From: RYN-433 sp036558265
GTDB lineage: Bacteria; Planctomycetota; Phycisphaerae; Tepidisphaerales; Tepidisphaeraceae
Length of the DNA: 8,720 bases
Reading direction: 5' to 3'
Assembly: GCA_036558265.1 (NCBI GenBank)
Contig: DATBFY010000441.1
Coordinates: 1 to 8,720 of the forward strand
The notes under the pieces are model-generated. The model did not search any database, had not been told where the DNA came from, and saw only the letters and a program-made list of their open reading frames with translations. Position numbers and translations under genes: made by a program. Below, one piece after another: positions 1 through 5,476 of this stretch. How positions within the stretch are numbered: position 1 is the first letter of the stretch; each line of letters begins with the position of its first letter.

Positions 1-1351
1 GCTTCTTCACCACCGACAGCGCCTTGCGCACCTGGCCGCCGAACTCGAAGTAGCGCAGCATCACCACCGTGTCGGCGAGGTAGCTGGCGTCGAGCGGGCT
101 CTGGCCGCCGCCGAGCATGCCGTGCTGGGCGACCAGGAGCAGCGTGCAGACGCCGAAGTTGCCCAGGTAGGTCAGCAGCTCGTGCAACTGCACGAGCAGG
201 AACCGCTCGTCGGGCGTCGCGTTCAGGTAGCCGTTGAGGCTGTCGATCACGACCACCGAGACGCCGTCCCGTTCGACGGACTGCCGGACCATGTGGGCGA
301 ACTCGCCGGGGGACAGCTCGCCCGGATCGACCTGGACGAGGCGGACGCGTCCGGTGGCGATGTGTTCCCGCACCGGGATTCCGACGCCCTCGCAGCGGGT
401 GACAAAGGTGGATTCGCTCTCGTCGAAATCAAAGACCGCCGTGCGCTCGCCGCGCGCCGCGGCCGCCGCGACGTATTGCGCGGCGAGCATCGACTTGCCC
501 GAGCCCGCGGGCCCGGTCACGACCGTGCTGGTCCCGCGCGACAGGCCCCCCTTGAGCAGGTCGTCGAGCTCGGCCAGCCCGCTCGTCAGGTCGTCGCGGG
601 GACCGGTGGACCCGTGCCCCGCGGCCACCATCCGGGGGTAGACGCACACACCGCCGGTCTCGATCTTGTAGTCGTGGTACCCGTCGTCGAAGCGGACCCC
701 GCGGAGCTTCACCACCGCCAGGCGTCGGCGCTTGACCCCGAAGGCGGGCACGTGCTGCTCCATCCGGATCACGCCGTGCACCAGGGTGTTGGACTGGAGT
801 TCTCCCAGCTTCAGGTCCGGCCCCGCGTCCAGCAGCAGGACGGTGGCGCCGTGCGCCACGAAGTAACGCTTGAGGGCCAGCAGTTGCCGTCGGAAGCGAA
901 GCGGGTCGCGCGCCAGCAGGCGGACCTCGGAGAGGGAATCGATCACCACGCGCCGGGGTTTGACGCGGTCCGCCCGGGCGAACAGGCTACGCATGACCTC
1001 GCCCAGCTCGATCTCCGAAGGATGAAACACGTCGTACGACTCGTCCTCGCGGAGATCCTCCTCGCTCTCGCCGGTGGAGATCTCCAGGACCTCGATACCG
1101 TCGAGCGACCAGCCGTGCGACATTGCCACGCCCTCGAGCTCTTGGGGGGTTTCTCCCAGGGTCACGTAAAGCCCCTGCTCGCCCAGCCGCCGGCCTTCGA
1201 GAAGGAATTGCAGCGCCAGCGTGGTCTTGCCCACGCCCGGGTCGCCCTGGATGAGGTAGACGCGGTCCCGCGGGAGCCCGCCGCCCAGGATCAGGTCCAA
1301 GCCGACGAGGCCGGTCGCCGCGCGGGGCGCATTGCGTTCGCTCTGGCTCAT
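1..1351 (-). CDS. KaiC-like dual RecA-domain ATPase (3' end beyond window)
   Basis: Reading the minus strand from the ATG at 1351 gives 450 codons without a stop, running off the left edge. Two KaiC/RadA-type domains are visible. Domain 1 has Walker A GDPGVGKTT at residues 36-44 and Walker B VVIDSL with D138. Domain 2 has Walker A GPAGSGKS at 280-287 and Walker B VVVIDSLNG with D370. The last residues, RKALSVVKK, match the end of the second KaiC domain, so about 20-60 residues are missing. The catalytic Glu pair of KaiC is G66-E67 in domain 1 and D310-E311 in domain 2, so one Glu is kept in each. The cyanobacterial Ser-Thr autophosphorylation pair aligns with S423-Y424. No kaiA or kaiB is in view. 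Such proteins outside cyanobacteria are ATPases of largely unknown signalling role. A GGAG lies about 14 bases before the start, which is far, but no better in-frame start is seen. Confidence 0.93.
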   Translation of the reverse strand, partial: MSQSERNAPRAATGLVGLDLILGGGLPRDRVYLIQGDPGVGKTTLALQFLLEGRRLGEQGLYVTLGETPQELEGVAMSHGWSLDGIEVLEISTGESEEDLREDESYDVFHPSEIELGEVMRSLFARADRVKPRRVVIDSLSEVRLLARDPLRFRRQLLALKRYFVAHGATVLLLDAGPDLKLGELQSNTLVHGVIRMEQHVPAFGVKRRRLAVVKLRGVRFDDGYHDYKIETGGVCVYPRMVAAGHGSTGPRDDLTSGLAELDDLLKGGLSRGTSTVVTGPAGSGKSMLAAQYVAAAAARGERTAVFDFDESESTFVTRCEGVGIPVREHIATGRVRLVQVDPGELSPGEFAHMVRQSVERDGVSVVVIDSLNGYLNATPDERFLLVQLHELLTYLGNFGVCTLLLVAQHGMLGGGQSPLDASYLADTVVMLRYFEFGGQVRKALSVVKK

Positions 1352-1383
1352 ATGGATCGATGTCGCTCCAAGGTCATCCCCGG

Positions 1384-1425
1384 ACCCCCGCGGGGTCGGC
1401 GGCGCGGCTCGCGCGACGCGAGCCG
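1384..1425 (-). other. Two stem-loops in the leader of the KaiC-like gene
   Basis: A perfect 9-bp inverted repeat with a 3-base loop spans 1405-1425 (cggctcgcg / cgcgagccg). A GC-only palindrome with a bulge lies at 1384-1397, around ccccgcgggg. Both are 33 or more bases upstream of the ATG at 1351 on the minus strand. They would fold in an mRNA leader if transcription starts above 1425. Neither is followed by a T run, so they look more like leader structure or an operator than a terminator. No clear promoter was found above them. Confidence 0.4.
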
Positions 1426-1515
1426 TCAGGATCGCGAATGTACAAGATGCCTCGGACGGGCGTCTACGCCGGAAATGAATACGCGGACCCCCGTCTGCGC
1501 GGCATGGGAAGCAAG

Positions 1516-1543
1516 GCGGGGCGGACCGATCGGTCCGCCCCGC
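1516..1543 (-). terminator. Perfect 28-base palindrome downstream of the HlyD-type gene
   Basis: Bases 1516-1543 are fully self-complementary (14-bp arms gcggggcggaccga / tcggtccgccccgc) and can form a very stable GC-rich hairpin. It sits 30 bases past the stop of the HlyD-type gene, where the three-gene operon should end, and before the KaiC-like gene in the same direction. There is no U-tract on either side, so it would be a non-canonical hairpin terminator or an mRNA 3' end stabiliser. A dyad-symmetric protein binding site is the alternative. Confidence 0.45.
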
Positions 1544-1573
1544 GACATACCTGCTGATTCAAGGTGATCCGGC

Positions 1574-2527
1574 TTACTTGGCCTGGTCGCTCTGGAAGTT
1601 CAACACGACCAGCTCACCCGGGCGCAGCGGCAGCAGGTCCGTGTCCGGCATCGCGATCCGCACCGGGATGCCCCACTCCGGCTTCTTGGAGTTGGTCAAC
1701 TGGTGCTCGGGGATCGGTTGGACCGACGTCCCCACCTCCTGCACGCGTGACCACGCCGACTTGCGGCTGGTCTGGTTCCGCACCAGCACCTTCATGTCCT
1801 TCCTGGGCATGACCGCGCTCCCCGGGCGGACGTAGCTGACGATGTACGCGCCGGAGTCCTGGGTGATGGTCATGATCTCCTGCCCCTGCTTGACGAACTC
1901 GTTGGGCTGGCGGTCGACCGCGGTCACCTTTCCACCGACGGGCGACTCGATGGTCGCGGCCTTGATCTGCCGCTCGAGGTGGTCGAACTCGGTGCGCTTT
2001 TCCTCCAGGGCGCCCTTGTACGCGGCGGCCTGACGCTTGGCGTCCTCGAGCTTGGACTTATCGGACCCCTTGCCGGCGGTCTCGACCAGCTTGTTAGCGT
2101 CGTCGAGCTCCTTCTGGAGCTTGCTGAGCTCCTCCTGCGCCTTGTCCTGCTGGTCCTGCAGATGAGTGACGTCGAAGCGCGCGATCGGTTGCCCGAGGTC
2201 CACGTGGTCGTAGACCCTTGGGTAGCCCTCCATCGCGGCCAGCTTCCCGTCGTGAGGCGCCGCGACCCGGACCGTCACCGCGTTGACCTCCCCCACGCCG
2301 TGAGGCGTGCCGGCGTAGTCCTTCCAGAGGTACGCCGTGGCACACAGCGCGAGCGTGAAGACCACGATGGGCAGGATCTGATAGCGGATGCGCCGCAGGC
2401 GCAGCTTCATCGGGGTGGGGATCGGCTCGATCGACGCCGTTTCTACCGCCGACGCGCCGCTCGCGTATTCGAGGGCGCCGCCCGGCTTGGGAGTCTCGTT
2501 GGGGTTCATGTTCAGGTCAGCGGCCAA
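1574..2527 (-). CDS. HlyD-family membrane-fusion (periplasmic adaptor) protein
   Basis: This 317-residue protein has the full adaptor layout. It has a cytoplasmic Pro/Ala-rich N-terminus followed by the basic stretch KLRLRRIR, and one membrane segment at about 47-67. The first half of a lipoyl-like domain is at about 84-120 (VRVAAPHDGKL), and a charged heptad-rich coiled-coil hairpin is at about 121-190. The second lipoyl half, with IESPVGGKVTAV, is at about 191-222, and a beta-barrel domain follows to about 313. Such proteins link inner-membrane pumps to the outer envelope. Here no ABC, RND or MFS transporter is adjacent. The gene is last in an operon with a VTC-domain enzyme and a DUF4956 membrane protein, which may be its partners (inference). 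The start is TTG at 2527, chosen because GGAGG lies exactly 8 bases upstream. The in-frame ATG at 2509 has no ribosome binding site. The gap to the upstream stop is only 3 bases, suggesting translational coupling. Confidence 0.9.
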   Translation of the reverse strand: MAADLNMNPNETPKPGGALEYASGASAVETASIEPIPTPMKLRLRRIRYQILPIVVFTLALCATAYLWKDYAGTPHGVGEVNAVTVRVAAPHDGKLAAMEGYPRVYDHVDLGQPIARFDVTHLQDQQDKAQEELSKLQKELDDANKLVETAGKGSDKSKLEDAKRQAAAYKGALEEKRTEFDHLERQIKAATIESPVGGKVTAVDRQPNEFVKQGQEIMTITQDSGAYIVSYVRPGSAVMPRKDMKVLVRNQTSRKSAWSRVQEVGTSVQPIPEHQLTNSKKPEWGIPVRIAMPDTDLLPLRPGELVVLNFQSDQAK

Positions 2528-2530
2528 GGC

Positions 2531-3226
2531 TTAAACCTCCGCTTCATCCGAGCGATGGAAGAGGGACACCCGCGCCACCCCTTCGGTCCGTTCCAGGTCT
2601 TTGAGCAGTTCGCGGCTGCGCGTCGGGTCGCGCAGCAGCAGACGATACGAGATATCCACCTTATCGACGTCCAGGTCGTGCTGGCTCGCCAGTTTCGCCT
2701 GGAGACTGTGCCGCCGCAGGATCGGCCGCAGCCGCGTCATCGAATCGCCGTTCCCCGCCCACTCCAGCGAGAGGATCACGTCATACCGGTGACGCCCCCC
2801 GAACGACGTGAAACGCAGGTATGCGAAGATCAGCGCCAGCGTGACGCACGCCGCCACCGCGATCCCGAACCGCAGCGTGCCGCAGGCGACGCCCTCCGCG
2901 ATCGCCCATAACACGAACGTCGTGTCCCGCGTGTCCTTCAGCACGTTGCGGAACCGGATCATCGCGAAGACCGCCAGCAACCCCAGCGCGATCAGCACGT
3001 TGCTGGCCATCAGCACCATCACCAGCGCCACCAGCACCGGCATCACCAGCAGCGACGCCGTGAACATCTGCGAGTAGCTCATCCCGGAGTGCGTCCACAT
3101 GTACACCCAGGAAACCACGTGCCCGATCACGAACGCCAGCAGCAAGACCAGCAGCGCCGTCTCGAACGTGCCGACCGAGCCGCTCGCCAGGTCCCCGCCG
3201 ATCATCGTGTCCAGAAATCCGTCCAT
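2531..3226 (-). CDS. DUF4956 multi-pass membrane protein
   Basis: The protein has 231 residues. Hydrophobic segments lie at about 21-43, 57-90 (probably two helices) and 118-138, giving about four membrane passes. A soluble C-terminal domain follows at about 143-231. The stretch FAMIRFRNVLKDTRDT at 87-102, followed by a helix with WAIAEGVACG, is the DUF4956 signature as I know it. The soluble tail (DVILSLEW..., then a CheY/ACT-sized alpha-beta pattern ending VARVSLFHR) is also typical of the family. DUF4956 proteins are repeatedly found beside VTC-domain polyphosphate polymerases, as here. Their biochemical role is unknown, and an ion, substrate or polymer channel function is possible. The ATG start at 3226 is supported by GGAAGG with 8 bases of spacing. 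The gap to the VTC gene is 16 bases, so the two are almost certainly co-transcribed. Confidence 0.9.
   Translation of the reverse strand: MDGFLDTMIGGDLASGSVGTFETALLVLLLAFVIGHVVSWVYMWTHSGMSYSQMFTASLLVMPVLVALVMVLMASNVLIALGLLAVFAMIRFRNVLKDTRDTTFVLWAIAEGVACGTLRFGIAVAACVTLALIFAYLRFTSFGGRHRYDVILSLEWAGNGDSMTRLRPILRRHSLQAKLASQHDLDVDKVDISYRLLLRDPTRSRELLKDLERTEGVARVSLFHRSDEAEV
2536..2540 (-). promoter_or_regulatory. Shine-Dalgarno GGAGG that decides a TTG start
   Basis: GGAGG ends 8 bases before the TTG at 2527 and overlaps the last codons of the DUF4956 gene (GCG GAG GTT TAA). The spacing is optimal for TTG and far too long (26 bases) for the next in-frame ATG. The arrangement places the downstream ribosome binding site under the terminating ribosome. 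Confidence 0.7.
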
Positions 3227-3242
3227 CGTTCAAACCTTCCGG

Positions 3243-4070
3243 TCAATCTCCCCCACCCATCAGTTCCGCCATCAGCCGATCTTCCATGTCACCCACCCCC
3301 GCGGCGCCCTGCGCAACCGCCTTGGCGCGCGGCACCCAGAACGCCGTCTGTACATACTTCGCGTTGTTCCGCCTCTCCAGATTCAGCGACCGGGCCATTT
3401 CGCGGAACCAGTAGGGGAAGCGGTCGGTGAACTTGAGTTCCAGCACACACGGATTGGTCGCCATCAACGGCGGCGGATAGACCTCGCGCTTTACGGTAAA
3501 GGACGGGTCCCAGTCCCACTTGCCTCCGCACAGGTGGCGGTCGAAGGTCAGGCGGACGTTGTCGTCATCCGTCTTCACCCACGCCTCGCGCAAGTACGAC
3601 ACGTAGACCCGCGGGATCGCGCCAATCTTGTCACGCATGTCGCAGAAGCGGCGCAGCGACCACCACGCGTCCAGGTCGGCGGGCTTCAGCAGGTCGGTGG
3701 GTCGGGGTGCTTCCCCGGCAAGAACCCGCACCGCCCGGTCCCGCTTCACCAGGGCACGATCCTTGAGGATGATGTCGTTCACCCGGCGCTTGATCTCGAA
3801 GAAGACCGGGTCGGTTTCGTTCTCGGTGTAGTACCGCACACGCAGTTTGAAACGGTTCTTATGTCCTTGAATGGTCGAGTAATACAGCGGATACCCGGGC
3901 CCATCCAGGTAGACGCTGTTCGTCGGGTAAGCCCACTTCATCTCCCCGCGCGCGTATTCATCATGCACCAGGTAAGAACGGGCAAAATTTCGAACTTCAT
4001 GCGCGCAGCGCTCGTCTATGAGGTACTTGTACTCAAAGCGGTTGCGTTGCATTCGGTGCTGGAACGCCAT
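3243..4070 (-). CDS. VTC-domain polyphosphate polymerase family protein
   Basis: The 275-residue product is a single VTC domain, the tunnel-shaped fold that polymerises nucleotide gamma-phosphate into polyphosphate in yeast Vtc4. Visible family motifs in order are RFEYKYLID (11-19), SVYLDGP (52-58), the basic strand NRFKLRVRYY (72-81), FFEIKRR (90-96) with KDRA (103-106), VSYLREAW (157-164), NVRLTFDRHL (171-180), LELKFTDRFPYWF (210-222) and NAKYV (236-240). The Arg/Lys-lined strands and the Glu of the ELK motif match the phosphate- and metal-binding positions of the family. It has no membrane segment of its own, so the following DUF4956 protein may supply the membrane anchor. The ATG at 4070 is preferred because GAGG lies 9 bases upstream. 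An in-frame TTG at 4097 would add nine residues but lacks a ribosome binding site. Actual polymerase activity is inferred. Confidence 0.92.
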   Translation of the reverse strand: MAFQHRMQRNRFEYKYLIDERCAHEVRNFARSYLVHDEYARGEMKWAYPTNSVYLDGPGYPLYYSTIQGHKNRFKLRVRYYTENETDPVFFEIKRRVNDIILKDRALVKRDRAVRVLAGEAPRPTDLLKPADLDAWWSLRRFCDMRDKIGAIPRVYVSYLREAWVKTDDDNVRLTFDRHLCGGKWDWDPSFTVKREVYPPPLMATNPCVLELKFTDRFPYWFREMARSLNLERRNNAKYVQTAFWVPRAKAVAQGAAGVGDMEDRLMAELMGGGD

Positions 4071-4079
4071 CGCGGGACG

Positions 4080-4083
4080 CCTC
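4080..4083 (-). promoter_or_regulatory. Shine-Dalgarno GAGG for the VTC gene
   Basis: GAGG on the minus strand lies 9 bases before the ATG at 4070. It is the reason for choosing that codon over the upstream in-frame TTG at 4097, which is preceded only by a T-rich stretch. Confidence 0.5.
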
Positions 4084-4133
4084 GGCTGACGCCTCAAAAA
4101 TGCCCGTGAAACGACGTGGGGGGCGTCAGACGT

Positions 4134-4163
4134 AATATACGCGCCGGGTGAACCGGCCGTTAA
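4134..4163 (-). promoter_or_regulatory. Sigma-70-like promoter for the VTC-DUF4956-HlyD operon
   Basis: On the minus strand, TTAACG (4163-4158, four of six matches to TTGACA) is followed after 18 bases by TATATT (4139-4134, five of six matches to TATAAT). Transcription would start near 4127, leaving a leader of roughly 57 bases before the VTC start codon. The spacer holds a small inverted repeat, gccgg-gtgaa-ccggc (4143-4157), and the -35 box overlaps a GTTAAC palindrome (4159-4164). Either could be an operator. This is prediction by eye; planctomycete promoters are often poorly conserved. Confidence 0.4.
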
Positions 4164-4467
4164 CTCAACATTCTCGCCGCCTTAACGTTACAGACGGAAG
4201 GGAGGCGGAAACGGTCATCGGGGTCTGGTCAAATCAGGCGATCCGATGAATTTAAGAGCTTAGTTCGTGTTTTTCAAGGATTTTACCCGATCCCCACCAC
4301 CCGGCGCAAGCTTTCACCCCCTTTGACCGAGTTTTTCAGGTATGATTGCCGACAAGAGGATTCAAATCTTGCAGCACTGCGCCGCAAAGGTTAAATTTCC
4401 GTTAACTTTCGCACCCCGACCCAGTCCCGACACATTCCTGCGCGGAATTGGCCAAACGGGAGGTCTC

Positions 4468-5385
4468 ATGCGCCGCCGGGCATTTACGTTGGTTGAGCTA
4501 TTGGTGGTCATCGGCATCATCGCGGTGCTGATCTCCATCCTGCTCCCCACCCTGGGCAGGGTGCGCAAGCAGGCCGACGCCACCAAGTGTGCCGCCCAAC
4601 TTCACGGCATGGCGCAGGCATGGCAGATGTACGCTTCGCAGTACAAGATCTGCGTCCCCGGCCGCCTTGAGAAGCTTTCCGCCGGCGCCCCGTCGTACGG
4701 CCTGGGAGACGGCGAGGACGAGTACCGCCCCCGCTGGTACGAGTTGCTCGGCGCGCAGGTCAAGCAGTTTGCCAATCCCAAGCCGCAAACGACCGAGAAC
4801 GATACCTGGACCATCTCCAACGCGTGGTTCCTCTGCCCCAGCGTGCCGGAGTGGATCAACAGCCGGAACTACGCCTACGGCTACAACCACCAGTTCCTGG
4901 GCAACGCCAGGCCCAAGGGCGGCTGGTCTTCCGCCAGCCGCGTCTGGATCAATTATCCCGTGCCGTCCAGCCGCATCCGCGCCGCGTCCGAGACGGTCAT
5001 GATCGCCGACAGCATGGGCACGGCCGCCAGCGTCCCCACGGCCAAGCACCAGGGCTACTACAACGACGGAACCAAGGACCCGGACGCGGTGGGTAACAAG
5101 GGCTACCTGCTGGATCCGCCGCGCCTGACCGCAGACTCGGACCGGGCGGACGTGGAACTGCCCGCGACCTACCACTCCGGTCCCGACCCCCGGCACCTGG
5201 GCAAGGCTAACGTCGCCTTCTGCGACGGGCACGTCGTCGCCATGACCCTTCAGGAGCTCGGATACGCGGTCAACACCGACGGCTCGATCGGTTCCAGCGG
5301 CACGGGCAGCGCCGGCGGAACGCTGGCGAGCAACCGGCTGTTCTCCGGCACCGCGCGCGACGACGATCCGCCTTCGATCAAATGA
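4468..5385 (+). CDS. Pseudopilin-like protein with prepilin leader and H-X9-DG motif
   Basis: The 305-residue product begins with a short basic leader MRRRA, then the type III signal sequence FTLVELLVVIGIIAVLISILLP. A prepilin peptidase would cut after Ala5 rather than the usual Gly, leaving Phe as the methylated first residue and the hydrophobic helix as membrane anchor. Near the C-terminus, H243 followed after nine residues by D253-G254 (HLGKANVAFCDGHV) is the H-X9-DG signature of the planctomycete DUF1559-type family. FLCPSVP at 121-127 is another recurring element. The last 35 residues are Gly/Ser-rich, then acidic. These proteins probably belong to type II secretion or type IV pilus-like assemblies, but individual roles are unknown. 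The ATG at 4468 is chosen because GGGAGG lies just upstream (4-base gap, slightly short) and because the leader then begins at residue 1. A start at 4342 would bury the leader. Confidence 0.9.
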   Translation: MRRRAFTLVELLVVIGIIAVLISILLPTLGRVRKQADATKCAAQLHGMAQAWQMYASQYKICVPGRLEKLSAGAPSYGLGDGEDEYRPRWYELLGAQVKQFANPKPQTTENDTWTISNAWFLCPSVPEWINSRNYAYGYNHQFLGNARPKGGWSSASRVWINYPVPSSRIRAASETVMIADSMGTAASVPTAKHQGYYNDGTKDPDAVGNKGYLLDPPRLTADSDRADVELPATYHSGPDPRHLGKANVAFCDGHVVAMTLQELGYAVNTDGSIGSSGTGSAGGTLASNRLFSGTARDDDPPSIK

Positions 5386-5394
5386 GCCCGCGCC

Positions 5395-5431
5395 GCGTGC
5401 CGCGGCGGGACGTTAAGACCGCGGCGCACGC
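5395..5431 (+). terminator. GC-rich stem-loop after the pseudopilin gene
   Basis: The arms gcgtgccgcgg (5395-5405) and ccgcggcgcacgc (5419-5431) pair with a two-base bulge around a 13-base loop. They begin nine bases after the pseudopilin stop and 46 bases before the next start codon on the same strand. No T run follows, so this may be a weak terminator, an attenuator or a 3' end stabiliser between two co-directional genes. Confidence 0.35.
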
Positions 5432-5476
5432 GACACCGTTGACGCACACCAGTGAGAGGTTTCGAGGAGTCAGGCA

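Larger units (their letters stand above)
4071..4467. other. Divergent intergenic region between VTC operon and pseudopilin
   Basis: About 400 bases without a credible gene. It is visibly richer in A+T than its flanks. It holds the minus-strand promoter above, and a possible plus-strand promoter TTGCAG (4369-4374), 17 bases, TAAATT (4392-4397), for the pseudopilin gene. GTTAAC occurs at 4159-4164 and 4401-4406, both inside the same 9-mer ccgttaact, and the palindrome TAACGTTA lies at 4183-4190. An open frame from 4342 is in phase with the pseudopilin gene, but its N-terminus does not resemble a leader and it has no ribosome binding site. Confidence 0.5.

Noticed and set aside
122..1567. A 481-codon open frame on the plus strand
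   Set aside because: It lies exactly antisense to the KaiC-like gene. The opposite strand carries two intact Walker A/B sets, and this product is His/Gln/Arg-rich with no recognisable domain. It is a by-product of high GC.
4071..4097. A TTG start for the VTC gene at 4097
   Set aside because: It would add nine basic residues, lacks a Shine-Dalgarno and would shorten the leader to about 30 bases. The ATG at 4070 has GAGG at 9 bases.
4323..4346. TTGACC and TATGAT as a promoter
   Set aside because: Both boxes look good, but the spacer is only 12 bases, too short for sigma-70 binding. TATGAT alone was not counted.
4342..4467. A start at 4342 extending the pseudopilin by 42 residues
   Set aside because: It has no ribosome binding site and would place the prepilin leader 42 residues inside the protein. 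The ATG at 4468 follows GGGAGG and starts with the leader.
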